Assembly: GCA_047971685.1 (NCBI GenBank)
Contig: JBKDZW010000068.1
Span: forward strand, 1 to 25,780
Source: JAJXWB01 sp047971685
GTDB lineage: Bacteria; Pseudomonadota; Alphaproteobacteria; Rhizobiales; Beijerinckiaceae
Length of the DNA stretch: 25,780 bases
Reading direction: 5' to 3'
In this document: positions 1-8,941 of the stretch, piece after piece
How positions within the stretch are numbered: position 1 is the stretch's first letter
How the letters are laid out: every line of letters begins with the position of its first letter
Program-made: the position numbers and the translations under genes
Notes under the pieces: generated by a model
The model's database searches: none
Told to the model about the DNA's origin: nothing
Seen by the model: the letters and a program-made list of their open reading frames with translations, nothing else

Positions 1-2
1 AA

Positions 3-3000
3 GGCGTGCAGCCGATCGTCGGCGTCCAGATCGGCGTCGATTTCGACGATGTCGCAACGCCCACATCGGGGCTCCAGCGTCCCGGCGGCAATGGCGGCCT
101 CGTGCTGCTGGCGCGCGACGAGGCGGGCTATCAGGCGCTGATGCGGCTCGTCTCGCGCGCCTGGCTAGACAGCAGCGCCGACGGCGTCCCGCGCGCCCAT
201 ATCGCCGCGCTCGCCGAGGATACGGCGGGCCTGATCGCCTTGACCGGCGGCCCTGCGGGGCCTCTCGACACGCTCTTGCGCGAAGGGGCGTTCGATCTGG
301 CGGCGACGCGGCTCGGGCGGCTCAGGGAGATGTTCGGCGACCGGCTCTATATCGAACTCCAGCGCCACGGCGACGAGGCGGGTCGCGCCGCCGAGCCTTA
401 TCTGCGCGACATGGCCTATCGCGCCTCCTTGCCGTTGGTGGCGACCAACGAACCCTATTTCGCCGCGCGCTCCGATTTCGAGGCGCATGACGCGCTGCTC
501 TGCATTTCCGATGGCGCGACGCTCGGCGAGGACGACCGCCGCCGCCTGACGCCGGAGCATCGTTTCAAGACGCGCGCCGAAATGCGCACGCTCTTTGCCG
601 ATCTCCCCGAGGCGACCGACAATTCCGTGGCGATTGCGCTGCGCTGCGCTTACCGGCCGAAAACGCGCAAACCGATTCTGCCGCGTTTCACGACCGGCGA
701 TACGGCCGCTCGGGACGCGGAGGCCGGCGAAGCCGTCGAGTTGCGCCGTCAGGCGCAAGAAGGGCTTGCCGCTCGCCTTGCCGCCCATCCGCCGGCCCAT
801 GATTTCACGGCAGTCGATTACGAAAAGCGTCTCGCCTTCGAGCTGGACGTTATCGAGAAAATGAAATTTCCCGGCTATTTTCTGATCGTCGCGGACTTCA
901 TCAAATGGGCGAAGGATCAGGGCATTCCCGTGGGGCCCGGCCGTGGTTCGGGCGCAGGCTCGCTGGTCGCCTATGCGCTCACCATCACCGATCTCGATCC
1001 CATGCGCTTTGCGCTTCTGTTCGAGCGCTTTCTCAACCCCGAGCGCGTGTCGATGCCCGACTTCGACATCGACTTCTGCCAGAGCCGCCGCGACAAGGTG
1101 ATCGCCTATGTGCAGCGCCGCTACGGCGTGGACAGGGTGGCGCAGATCATCACCTTCGGCTCGTTTCTCGCGCGCGGCGTTCTGCGAAACGTCGGGCGCG
1201 TATTGCAGATGCCGCTTGGCCAGGTCGACAAGCTCGCCAAACTCATTCCGCAAAACCCCGCAAAGCCCGTAACATTGAAGGAGGCGATCGCGGGCGAGCC
1301 GCGCCTCAAGGAAGCCGCCGAAAACGATTCACAGGTCGCGCGTCTGCTCGAGATCGCCGAAAAACTCGAAGGTCTTTATTCCAACGCTTCCACGCACGCC
1401 GCCGGCGTCGTGATCGGCGACCGGCCGCTCGACGAACTCGTGCCGCTCTACCGCGATCCCAAATCCGAAATGCCGGCGACCCAGTTCAACATGAAATGGG
1501 TGGAGCCGGCAGGTCTCGTGAAATTCGACTTTCTCGGACTGAAAACGCTCACCACGCTCTCGACCGCCGTCGTGCTTCTGAAAAATCGCCACATCGAGAT
1601 TGATCTCTCGAAAATCCCGCTCGACGATCGAAAGACATACGAAATGCTCGGACGCGGCGAGACCGTCGGCGTGTTTCAATTGGAAAGCGCGGGCATGCGC
1701 AAGGCGCTGGTCGAAATGCGCGCCGACCGTTTCGAGGACATCATCGCGCTGGTCGCGCTCTATCGCCCTGGCCCGATGGCCAACATCCCCACCTATTGTG
1801 CGGTCAAGCTCGGCGAGGAGGAGGCCGACTACATCCATCCCAAGATCGAGCACATCCTGAAAGAGACGTTCGGCGTCATCATCTATCAGGAGCAGGTGAT
1901 GCAGATCGCGCAGGTGCTGTCGGGCTATTCGCTCGGCGAAGCCGATATGCTCCGGCGCGCCATGGGCAAGAAGATCAAGGCGGAGATGGATGCCCAGCGC
2001 GCGCGCTTCGTCTCGGGCGCCGTCGAGGGCGGGCTCGACAAGGCCAAGGCCGACGAAATATTCGACCTGCTGGCGAAATTCGCAGACTACGGCTTCAACA
2101 AGAGCCACGCGGCGGCCTACGCGCTGATCGCCTACCAGACCGCATGGTTCAAGGCCAATCACCCCGTCGAGTTTCTGGCGGCGTCCATGACGCTCGACAA
2201 GGGCAACACCGACAAGCTCGCCGAATTCCGCAACGAGGCGCGCCGTCTCGGCCTGCGCGTCGACCCGCCTTCCATCGTGGAATCCGGCGCCGATTTCGAC
2301 GTGCATGAAACGGACGGCGCGCTCACCATTCGCTACGCGCTGTCGGCCGTCAAAGGCGTGGGCGAAGGGCAGGCCGAGGCGATTGTGCGCGCAAGAAAGG
2401 ACCATCCCTTCCGCTCGCTCGGCGATATCGCGGCAAGCATTTCGCCGCGCGAAGTCAACAAGAAAGTGCTGGAAAGCCTTGCCGCCGCCGGCGCATTCGA
2501 CAATCTCGAAAAGGATCGCGCACGCGCCTTCGCCGCCGTCGAACCCATTCTTGCGACCGCCAATCGCATGGAATCCGAACGCGAAAACGGTCAGGTCGCG
2601 CTGTTTGGCGCAGGCGGCGCGGAACCCTTCGTCACGCCGAAGGCCCAGGCCTGGACGGCTGCCGAAAAGCTGAAACGCGAGTTCGACGCCGTTGGCTTCT
2701 TTTTGTCCGGCCATCCGCTCGACGCCTATGAAGGCGTGCTGACGAAATTGCATGTGCAAAGCTGGGTCGATTTCTCGCGCGCGGTGAAAAAGGGCGCCTC
2801 CGCCGGGCGCCTTGCCGCAGCCGTTCTGGATCGTGCGGAGCGCCGCACCAAGACCGGCGCCAAGATGGGCATCGTGCAATTGTCCGACGCCTCGGGCCAG
2901 TATGAAGCGATCCTGTTTCAGGAAGGCCTCAATCAATATCGCGACCTTCTCGAAAAGGGCGCTTGTCTGCTTGTCAATTTGCAGGCCCATGTCGACGGCG

Positions 3001-3275
3001 AGGACATTCGCGCGCGAATCGCGTCGGTCGAGCCGCTCGATCAGGCGGCGGCGCGCATCCAGAAGGGCCTGCGCATCTTCCTGCGCGACCCCGCGCCGCT
3101 GTCTTCGATCGAGCAGCGCCTGAAGGGCAGGGGAGAAGGCGATGTGTCGCTCGTGCTGATACGCGGCGCCGGCGAGGAAGTGGAAGTGAAACTGCCCGGC
3201 AAATTCCCGGTGAATGCGGCGATTGCCGGCGCGTTGAAGGCGATACCGGGGATCGTTGCGGTGGAGCATGTGTAG
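3..3275 (+). CDS. dnaE: DNA polymerase III subunit alpha, 5'-truncated
   Basis: Replicative DNA polymerase catalytic subunit, which extends DNA as part of the polymerase III core and holoenzyme. The frame is open from the first bases and begins inside the N-terminal PHP domain (GVQPIVGVQ...). Against about 1160 residues in E. coli, roughly 70 N-terminal residues lie outside the window. Counting the Val codon at base 6 as residue 1, the palm motif PDFDIDF holds the catalytic Asp residues near 352 and 354. The third Asp lies in KFDFLGLKTL near residue 508. A helix-hairpin-helix region (REVNKKVLESLAAAGAF) follows near residue 825, then an OB fold from about 950 (MGIVQLSDASGQYEAILF). The C-terminus is intact and ends at TAG. 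The gene is convergent with the S49 peptidase gene, 55 bases away. Sequence similarity to DnaE rather than DnaE2 or PolC is clear from length and motifs. Confidence 0.97.
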   Translation, partial: GVQPIVGVQIGVDFDDVATPTSGLQRPGGNGGLVLLARDEAGYQALMRLVSRAWLDSSADGVPRAHIAALAEDTAGLIALTGGPAGPLDTLLREGAFDLAATRLGRLREMFGDRLYIELQRHGDEAGRAAEPYLRDMAYRASLPLVATNEPYFAARSDFEAHDALLCISDGATLGEDDRRRLTPEHRFKTRAEMRTLFADLPEATDNSVAIALRCAYRPKTRKPILPRFTTGDTAARDAEAGEAVELRRQAQEGLAARLAAHPPAHDFTAVDYEKRLAFELDVIEKMKFPGYFLIVADFIKWAKDQGIPVGPGRGSGAGSLVAYALTITDLDPMRFALLFERFLNPERVSMPDFDIDFCQSRRDKVIAYVQRRYGVDRVAQIITFGSFLARGVLRNVGRVLQMPLGQVDKLAKLIPQNPAKPVTLKEAIAGEPRLKEAAENDSQVARLLEIAEKLEGLYSNASTHAAGVVIGDRPLDELVPLYRDPKSEMPATQFNMKWVEPAGLVKFDFLGLKTLTTLSTAVVLLKNRHIEIDLSKIPLDDRKTYEMLGRGETVGVFQLESAGMRKALVEMRADRFEDIIALVALYRPGPMANIPTYCAVKLGEEEADYIHPKIEHILKETFGVIIYQEQVMQIAQVLSGYSLGEADMLRRAMGKKIKAEMDAQRARFVSGAVEGGLDKAKADEIFDLLAKFADYGFNKSHAAAYALIAYQTAWFKANHPVEFLAASMTLDKGNTDKLAEFRNEARRLGLRVDPPSIVESGADFDVHETDGALTIRYALSAVKGVGEGQAEAIVRARKDHPFRSLGDIAASISPREVNKKVLESLAAAGAFDNLEKDRARAFAAVEPILATANRMESERENGQVALFGAGGAEPFVTPKAQAWTAAEKLKREFDAVGFFLSGHPLDAYEGVLTKLHVQSWVDFSRAVKKGASAGRLAAAVLDRAERRTKTGAKMGIVQLSDASGQYEAILFQEGLNQYRDLLEKGACLLVNLQAHVDGEDIRARIASVEPLDQAAARIQKGLRIFLRDPAPLSSIEQRLKGRGEGDVSLVLIRGAGEEVEVKLPGKFPVNAAIAGALKAIPGIVAVEHV

Positions 3276-3330
3276 CTCGGCCCGCCATTGCGGCAGGCCT
3301 CGCGCAAACAGCTCGCCATGACGGCGGAAA

Positions 3331-4365
3331 CTACGCGCGGCCCGCCAGCAGGCGCGCGCCCGCTTGCCCCAACCGCCCGAGAAAAAGCTTGATCAGCGTC
3401 TTTTTTTCGGGCGCTTCGATTGCAAACAGGCGCGCCTTGCCGCGCCGCGCAAGCAAAAACTCGTCCGAGGTCGCAATCGCGTCGATCAGGCCGAGTTTGA
3501 GCGCGTCCGTCGCATACCAATAATCGCCGTCGCCGACCGTTTCGACATTGAGCGCCGGCCGGTTTTCGCGCACGAAATCCTTGAAGGCGACATGCGTCTC
3601 TTCGAGCTTGTGGCGGAAATGTTCGCGCCCTTCCTCGGTGTTGGGCGCAAGGATCGACATCGGACGCTTATGTGCGCCCGCCGTCAGCTCCTCGTAGTCG
3701 ATATCCAGTTTCTTGAGCAGCCGATTGACGTTTGGCGCCTGCGCCACCACGCCGATCGAGCCGACGACGGCGAAGGGCGCAGCGACGATCGTGTTGGCGG
3801 CGACCGCCATCATATAGCCGCCGCTGGCGGCCACCTGATCGACGCAGGCCGTCAGCTCCACGCCCGCGCGCCGCACGCGCTGCATCTGTGCGGCCATCAG
3901 TCCGTAAGCCGAGACAAGTCCGCCGGGCGAATGAATGTTGACGACAATCTCGTCCTTGCCGGGACGCGCAGCCAGCAGCGCGGCGGTGACTTTTCGCGCG
4001 AAAGCCTGATGGCCGCTCGCCATGGTGTCGCCCTTGAAGTCGATGACGAAAACGTTCCTGAAACCTTCGTCGGCGGATTTCTCGGCCGCCTTGGCCTCGG
4101 TTTTGGCTTCGGCTTTGGCGGCCTTCCGGCGCTCCTTGAGAAAGGCCTTGGCCTGTTTGCTCCCGGCGGTCGCAGCCAGCATCCGCGCTTCCAGATCGTC
4201 ATAGGCGCTGTCGAGGTTCTTGATGGACACTTCATCGTCGTCCTCGCGCCCGCGCCTTTGCACGCGCGCGCCGATGATGACGGGAACGATGAGAACGAGC
4301 GCGATCATGCCGGCGAGCCAGAAGCTCTTGAGCGCGAAAGCGGCGAAATCGATCCAGAAGGTCAT
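3331..4365 (-). CDS. sohB: SohB-type S49 family membrane-anchored serine peptidase
   Basis: Inner-membrane peptidase of the SppA/SohB family (S49), thought to cleave signal-peptide remnants or membrane proteins. The 344-residue protein starts with one membrane segment (about residues 12-33). A charged, Ala/Lys-rich linker follows (about 34-100; KAEAKTEAKAAEK). The protease core then begins at NVFVIDFKGD. The nucleophile is Ser181 in VAASGGYMMA. The general-base Lys is Lys233 in LTAGAHKRPM, a spacing of 52 residues, the same as in Bacillus SppA (S147-K199). The single-domain architecture, the 344-aa length (E. coli SohB 349) and the downstream NTEEGREHF...ETHVAFKDFV block fit SohB better than the tandem-domain SppA. 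It is divergent from the acyl-CoA dehydrogenase gene across about 170 bases. The specific physiological substrate is unknown. Confidence 0.9.
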   Translation of the reverse strand: MTFWIDFAAFALKSFWLAGMIALVLIVPVIIGARVQRRGREDDDEVSIKNLDSAYDDLEARMLAATAGSKQAKAFLKERRKAAKAEAKTEAKAAEKSADEGFRNVFVIDFKGDTMASGHQAFARKVTAALLAARPGKDEIVVNIHSPGGLVSAYGLMAAQMQRVRRAGVELTACVDQVAASGGYMMAVAANTIVAAPFAVVGSIGVVAQAPNVNRLLKKLDIDYEELTAGAHKRPMSILAPNTEEGREHFRHKLEETHVAFKDFVRENRPALNVETVGDGDYWYATDALKLGLIDAIATSDEFLLARRGKARLFAIEAPEKKTLIKLFLGRLGQAGARLLAGRA

Positions 4366-4485
4366 GGGATAAGTTCTTGCTGAATGGCATGGGCGGGGCG
4401 GGCAGCCCCTACATAGGGATTGCGCGTCGTCTTTGCGAGCCGCGCGCCTTCAACGCAGCACAGGCTAGCTATGCTTGCGGGGAAG

Positions 4486-4513
4486 TTGCGTGGGGCCGCT
4501 ATCCCTCTATCAT
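4486..4513 (+). promoter_or_regulatory. Candidate sigma70-type promoter of the acyl-CoA dehydrogenase gene
   Basis: TTGCGT at 4486-4491 and TATCAT at 4508-4513 are separated by 16 bases. The -10 hexamer matches consensus at five of six positions, the -35 at only three. It lies 25 bases before the chosen GTG start. This is pattern matching by eye. Confidence 0.35.
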
Positions 4514-4538
4514 CCCTCCAAAAGAACGGGAGGATCGA

Positions 4539-6296
4539 GTGAACAAGCCGCTTCGCGCCAATTCGGACGCCATCGCGCCGGATACCACCGGGCTTAATTT
4601 CTACACGCTCGACCGTTCCTTGCAGGATCTGCTCGACATTCACCTCGACCCGAGATTGCGCGCCCATATCGAGCCGCATCTTGTCGAACTCGGCGCTCTG
4701 GCGGGCGGGCGGCTCGATGAATGCGCGCGGCTTGCCGACCGCCACACGCCCATCCTGCATCAGCGCGACAAGTTCGGTCGCGATGTCCAGACAATCGAAT
4801 ATCACCCGGCCTATCGCGAACTGGAGGCGGCGGCCTTCGGCCGCTTCGGCATTCACGCGCTCTCCCATCGCAAGGGAATCATGGGCTGGCCGGATGTCTA
4901 TCCTGCGGCCGCCAAGCACGCCTTCACCTATCTTTTCAACCAGGCCGAATTCGGCATGGGCTGCCCGATCAATGTCACGGACGGTTCGGCCATGCTGCTC
5001 TCGCGCTATGGCGACGATGCGCTGAAGGAAAAATATTTCGATCGGCTAACCACGACCGACATGAGCCGCCTGACGCAAGGCGCGCAATTCATGACCGAAA
5101 AGGAAGGCGGCTCCGATGTCGGCTCGCTCGCGACCGTTGCGCGCCAGGTCGACGGGCAATGGCGCCTCTATGGCGAAAAATGGTTCTGCTCCAACGCCGA
5201 CGGCAAGGTGGCGACGCTTCTTGCGCGGCCCGAAGGAGCAGGGCCGGGCACACGCGGCCTTGCGCTGTTTTTGATGCCGCGCTTCCTCGAAGACGGATCG
5301 CAGAACGCCTATCGCATCGTGCGCCTCAAGGACAAGCTGGGCACGCGCTCGATGGCCTCGGGCGAAATCAAGTTCGACGGCGCGCTGTGCTATCCGCTGG
5401 GTCGCCTCGATCGCGGTTTCGTGCAGATGGCCGAAATGGTCAATTGGTCGCGCCTGTCGAATGGTGTGAAATCGACGGCGTTGATGCGCCGCGCGTTGAC
5501 GGACTCGCTTCATGTCGCGCGCAACCGCTATGTTTTCGGCAAGCTCATCGTCGACATGCCGCTGGCGCGCCGGCAATTGCTGAAACTCATGCTGCCCGTC
5601 GAGCAGGCGTTGTCCCTGAGTTTCCTCACCGCGACCGCGCTCGACCGCGCCGAGACCGGCGGCTCTCAGGAGGCCGCTGCCCTCGTGCGCATGCTCACGC
5701 CGATCATGAAGTTCCGCATTACGCGCGATGCGCGCAAGGTCGCCGGCGATGCGCTCGAAATGCGCGGCGGCATTGGCTATGTCGAGGAATTCGCATCCGC
5801 CCGCGTGTTGCGCGATTCCTATCTCGGCTCCATCTGGGAAGGCACGGGCAATATCGTCGCGCTCGATTCGATTACGCGCGCAGTTGCGCGTCATCGCGCC
5901 GAAAGTGCGCTCGGCGCCGATCTTTTCGCGCGCATAGCGGAAACGACGCTCGCGCCGCAGGCACACCGCGACCGTCTGAAAAACACGGTCGAGCGCGCGA
6001 TTGCGCTTGCGCTCGAAGTCGCCGGCAATGGCGACAACGAGGCCGAGGCGCGGCGCGCGACCAGCATGCTTTATCATGCAGCAAGCGCTGTCACGCTCGC
6101 CTGGGAGGCGCAGCAGACGCATGAAAGACGAGGCGATGCGCGCCGCCTCCTTTTCTCGCGCCTTGTGCTCGACCATCGCCTGAGCGCGCCCGATCCGCTG
6201 GCCCTGCAAACGGACGGGCGTGAAAAAGCATTCACGCAAGCGCTGTTGTCCGATGCGCCGGTGTCGAAGCAGCAGGCGGCGGACTTGCTTGCATGA
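4539..6296 (+). CDS. AidB-like acyl-CoA dehydrogenase family flavoprotein
   Basis: FAD-dependent acyl-CoA dehydrogenase fold, 585 residues, from a GTG start chosen because GGGAGG (4528-4533) sits five bases upstream; the longer ATG-initiated frame has no such site. Motifs follow the AidB branch. These are MTEKEGGSDVGS (flavin/substrate loop), RLKDKLGTRSMASGEI, MRRALTDSLHVARNRYVFGK, MRGGIGYVEEFASARVLRD, and SIWEGTGNIVALD, whose Glu434 occupies the catalytic-base position of acyl-CoA dehydrogenases. AidB of E. coli (about 541 aa) belongs to the alkylation response, but many relatives are uncharacterised and may be true dehydrogenases of unknown acyl-CoA. This protein has a roughly 45-residue C-terminal stretch beyond the usual end. 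The stop overlaps the transporter start as ATGA, implying translational coupling and perhaps a shared catabolic role. Confidence 0.88.
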   Translation: MNKPLRANSDAIAPDTTGLNFYTLDRSLQDLLDIHLDPRLRAHIEPHLVELGALAGGRLDECARLADRHTPILHQRDKFGRDVQTIEYHPAYRELEAAAFGRFGIHALSHRKGIMGWPDVYPAAAKHAFTYLFNQAEFGMGCPINVTDGSAMLLSRYGDDALKEKYFDRLTTTDMSRLTQGAQFMTEKEGGSDVGSLATVARQVDGQWRLYGEKWFCSNADGKVATLLARPEGAGPGTRGLALFLMPRFLEDGSQNAYRIVRLKDKLGTRSMASGEIKFDGALCYPLGRLDRGFVQMAEMVNWSRLSNGVKSTALMRRALTDSLHVARNRYVFGKLIVDMPLARRQLLKLMLPVEQALSLSFLTATALDRAETGGSQEAAALVRMLTPIMKFRITRDARKVAGDALEMRGGIGYVEEFASARVLRDSYLGSIWEGTGNIVALDSITRAVARHRAESALGADLFARIAETTLAPQAHRDRLKNTVERAIALALEVAGNGDNEAEARRATSMLYHAASAVTLAWEAQQTHERRGDARRLLFSRLVLDHRLSAPDPLALQTDGREKAFTQALLSDAPVSKQQAADLLA

Positions 6297-7600
6297 TCGC
6301 GGCGCTCGCGAAAAGACTGCCGTTTTTCTACGGCTGGCTCGTTGTCGCGATCGCTTTTGTCACCATGGCGTTCGGCGTCAACGCGCGCACCTCCTTCTCG
6401 CTTCTGTTTGCGCCTTTGATCGGCGAGTTTGGCTGGGAGCGCGCAACCATCGCCGGCGCTTTTTCTTTCGGCTTCTTCCTTTCGGCTCTGCTCAGCCCCG
6501 CGCTCGGCAAGCTGATGGACGCGAGAGGGCCGCGCTTCGTTATCGAATTCGGCATAGTGCTGGTGGGGGCGGGCCTGTTGCTTGCCCCCTTCACGACGCA
6601 GCCCTGGCACCTCTATCTGACGCTCGGCATGCTGGTTGGCGGCGGCAGCGTCTGCTTCACCTTTACGGGGCAATCGCTTTACCTGCCGAATTGGTTCGTG
6701 CGCCGGCGCGGTCTTGCCATTTCCATCGCCTTTGCCGGCGTCGGCGTCGGCTCGATCCTGCTTTTGCCGGCTTTCCAGATATGGATCGACCGCTACGGCT
6801 GGCGTACCGCCTGCATTATTCTCGGCGGGGCGCTGGTGTGCGTGCTCATGCCGCTCAACATTTTCGTGGCGCGCAAGCCCGCCGACCTCGGCCTAGCGCC
6901 CGATGGCGAGGCCGCCGCGGCGCCGGGGCAGGCGCCGCCGCGCCTGAATATCGTGGACGCCGAATGGGCCGCCATCGACTGGACTCTTTCGCGCGCGATC
7001 AGGACCGGGCGGTTCTGGCTGCTGGCGCTTGGCTATTTCACAGGTCTTTTCACCTGGTATGCGGTGCAGGTGCATCAGACCAAATATCTCGTGGAAATCG
7101 GCTATTCGCCGCATGTGGCGGCCTGGGCGCTGGGCGCGGTCAGTCTTGCCGGCATTCCCGGCCAGATCGGGCTTGGCTGGCTGTCGGACCGCATCGGCCG
7201 CGAATGGGTGTGGAGTATCGGCTCCTTTGGCTTCACGCTCGCCTTTCTCGTGCTCATCGGCATGAAAACTGCGCCAAGCGTGCCCTGGCTCTACGCCATG
7301 ATCCTGGCGCAGGGCCCGCTTGGCTATGGCGTCACCGCTGTGTTCGGCACTGTCGCCTTCGAGATTTTCGAGGGCAGGCATTACGGGGCCATCTTCGGCA
7401 CGCTCTCGCTTGCCTCGCTTGCGGGCGGGGCGGCGGGCCCGCTTGTCGCCGGCGCCATGTACGACCGTTTCGGCTCGTATAATCAGGCGTTCTGGCTTTG
7501 CGTGGCGCTGACCTTCGTTTCCTCGGCCGCCATCTGGCTGGCCGCGCCGCGAAAAGTGCGGGCGGTGGCAGGACGATTGCCCGCAGCGCGCGGAAATTGA
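6293..7600 (+). CDS. Major facilitator superfamily transporter
   Basis: Twelve-helix MFS permease of 435 residues in the inner membrane. The first helix starts at about residue 13 (FYGWLVVAIAFVTMAFGV). The loop between helices 2 and 3 carries the MFS motif-A-like GKLMDARGPR. The second half repeats it as GWLSDRIGREWVW. A central hydrophilic loop near residues 190-240 joins the two halves. The overall look (N-terminal FYGWLVV, FAPLIGEFGWERATIAGAFS) resembles monocarboxylate/oxalate-formate type MFS members, so an organic acid is a reasonable guess, but no substrate can be assigned. The start codon overlaps the stop of the upstream acyl-CoA dehydrogenase by four bases, so the two are surely cotranscribed. 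The C-terminus ends in a short basic tail. Confidence 0.88.
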   Translation: MIAALAKRLPFFYGWLVVAIAFVTMAFGVNARTSFSLLFAPLIGEFGWERATIAGAFSFGFFLSALLSPALGKLMDARGPRFVIEFGIVLVGAGLLLAPFTTQPWHLYLTLGMLVGGGSVCFTFTGQSLYLPNWFVRRRGLAISIAFAGVGVGSILLLPAFQIWIDRYGWRTACIILGGALVCVLMPLNIFVARKPADLGLAPDGEAAAAPGQAPPRLNIVDAEWAAIDWTLSRAIRTGRFWLLALGYFTGLFTWYAVQVHQTKYLVEIGYSPHVAAWALGAVSLAGIPGQIGLGWLSDRIGREWVWSIGSFGFTLAFLVLIGMKTAPSVPWLYAMILAQGPLGYGVTAVFGTVAFEIFEGRHYGAIFGTLSLASLAGGAAGPLVAGAMYDRFGSYNQAFWLCVALTFVSSAAIWLAAPRKVRAVAGRLPAARGN

Positions 7601-7617
7601 CCGGGCGAGAGCCGCCA

Positions 7618-7648
7618 TATGACGAAACGGGGTCGCCTTATGACGAAA
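7618..7648 (+). repeat. Direct repeat of TATGACGAAA, 21-bp period
   Basis: Two identical 10-bp copies, at 7618-7627 and 7639-7648, lie in the 131-bp gap between the MFS gene and the lytic transglycosylase-like gene. The 21-bp spacing is two helical turns, as expected for tandem sites bound by one protein on the same DNA face. Function is inferred only from position. Confidence 0.4.
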
Positions 7649-7731
7649 TTGTGGCGGCGGCGGCCCATCTCTTGCCGCAAGCCGGGTTTATAGAGGGTTG
7701 ATCGCCGCTGTGGCGGCGCGCGGAATTCAGT

Positions 7732-8781
7732 ATGGCTCGTGACGCGCGGGCGGCAAGTTCGCCCTCTGGCATTTTGAAGCGATATCAGACCGCAACGCCC
7801 GGCTTCTGCATTTTGCGTCTGTCCGGCGTTTTTGCGCTGTTTGCCAGTCTCGCCGTGATCGGCGCGCCGCTGATGAAGCGCAAGGCCGAGCCCGACGGCG
7901 GACAGCGCAATGCGCGCCGCCTGGCTCTTGAGAATGCGCCGCAAACGATCGAGCCCGGCAGACGCCAGAAGCCCGAGGCTCCGCAGATCGCCGCGCAGAC
8001 CGGGCCGCTCGACGAGTTTTCCGCGCCCGATATCGCCGCCGAAGTCCGCTCCCGCATGATCCCCGAGGAGAAACTTGCGCAATTGCTCGCCGTTTTCGGC
8101 GATGGCGCCGACAGGCTGCAATTCGGTCCCGTCCATGTGCGTCGCCGTCTGGTGGAAACCGTGATCCGCGCAGCGCAGAACGCCAATTACGACCCGACCC
8201 TGCTGATGGCCATAGCCGACAAGGAATCCAGCCTTCGCGCCACCGCCCGCGCCAGCACTTCGTCTGCGACGGGCCTGTTCCAGTTCATCGACAAGACCTG
8301 GTTGCAGACCGTGCGCGATTTCGGCGCCGAGCACGGGCTGGCGCATGAGGCGGCCCTGATCGAGGGGCCGCAGGACCAGCCCACAATCGCCGATGCGGAC
8401 GAGCTCGCCCGTGTGCTGGCCTTGCGCGAACGCCCCTATCTGGCCGCCGTCATGGCCGCCGAAATGCTGAAGCGCGACGCCGGCAAGGTCAGCGAGAGTA
8501 TTGGCCGGCCCCTGTCGCCGGGCGAAACTTATCTCATCCATTTTCTCGGGACGAAGGATGCGAGCCTGTTCATGTCGCGTCTCGCGCAGGCCCCGCAGGT
8601 ATCGGCGGCCGCCACCTTGCCCAAGCCCGCCAGAGCCAACAAGCCGATCTTCTACGAGCGCGGCAAGGCGAAAGCCGTCGCCGACGTTCACAAGAAATTC
8701 GAGGACATGATGGGCATGCGGCTCGACCGCTACAATCATGTCCGCGACATCGCCGGCGCCATGGCCTATAGCGGCGAATAG
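7732..8781 (+). CDS. Membrane-anchored lytic transglycosylase-like (SLT domain) protein
   Basis: Predicted peptidoglycan lytic transglycosylase, 349 residues. A hydrophobic segment at about 24-48 (GFCILRLSGVFALFASLAVIGAPLM), preceded by basic residues, acts as a signal anchor placing the rest in the periplasm. A low-complexity linker runs to about residue 100. The SLT-like domain follows: ANYDPTLLMAIADKESSLRA carries the putative catalytic Glu165, then the SATGLFQFIDKTWLQTV block typical of goose-lysozyme-type transglycosylases, then ERPYLAAVMAAEML and GETYLIHFLGTKDA. These motifs are classical for the family. The start ATG lacks a strong Shine-Dalgarno, and a later start would remove the membrane segment, so I keep this one. 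It lies alone between the MFS gene and the rpsB promoter. Exact subfamily and cellular role are not determined. Confidence 0.82.
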   Translation: MARDARAASSPSGILKRYQTATPGFCILRLSGVFALFASLAVIGAPLMKRKAEPDGGQRNARRLALENAPQTIEPGRRQKPEAPQIAAQTGPLDEFSAPDIAAEVRSRMIPEEKLAQLLAVFGDGADRLQFGPVHVRRRLVETVIRAAQNANYDPTLLMAIADKESSLRATARASTSSATGLFQFIDKTWLQTVRDFGAEHGLAHEAALIEGPQDQPTIADADELARVLALRERPYLAAVMAAEMLKRDAGKVSESIGRPLSPGETYLIHFLGTKDASLFMSRLAQAPQVSAAATLPKPARANKPIFYERGKAKAVADVHKKFEDMMGMRLDRYNHVRDIAGAMAYSGE

Positions 8782-8786
8782 GGCCC

Positions 8787-8808
8787 TGCAAGCCGGTCGA
8801 GGCTTGCA
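8787..8808 (+). other. Perfect inverted repeat overlapping the rpsB -35 region
   Basis: TGCAAGCC (8787-8794) and GGCTTGCA (8801-8808) form an 8-bp stem with a 6-base loop, six bases after the stop of the transglycosylase-like gene. There is no T-run on either side, so a rho-independent terminator is doubtful. The 3' arm contains most of the candidate rpsB -35 box, so it could be an operator. Confidence 0.5.
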
Positions 8809-8832
8809 ACCCGTCGCCCGGCCATGTATAGG
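8804..8832 (+). promoter_or_regulatory. Candidate sigma70-type promoter of rpsB-tsf
   Basis: TTGCAA (8804-8809) and TATAGG (8827-8832) are separated by exactly 17 bases, each matching four of six consensus positions. It lies about 110 bases before the rpsB start, leaving a leader long enough for autoregulation by S2, which is known in other bacteria. Not verified. Confidence 0.45.
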
Positions 8833-8941
8833 CCGCCCATCCCACAGGCGGGCTTATGCGTTTCCTGAACGAAGGAAGTGCGTCCGGTGGCCGGTTTCCG
8901 GCCTCTCTGCTCCGCCGAGGTTCAACCGGAGAAAGATAGAT

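Noticed and set aside
1329..3269. A 646-codon minus-strand open frame opposite dnaE
   Set aside because: It lies entirely inside dnaE, with no recognisable domain.
3276..3330. A bidirectional terminator between dnaE and the S49 peptidase gene
   Set aside because: Only short imperfect stems and no T-run could be found on either strand.
8738..8941. Upstream extension of rpsB to an earlier ATG
   Set aside because: It would overlap the transglycosylase-like gene and the candidate promoter; the added residues are not S2-like, and the ATG at 8942 has a good Shine-Dalgarno.
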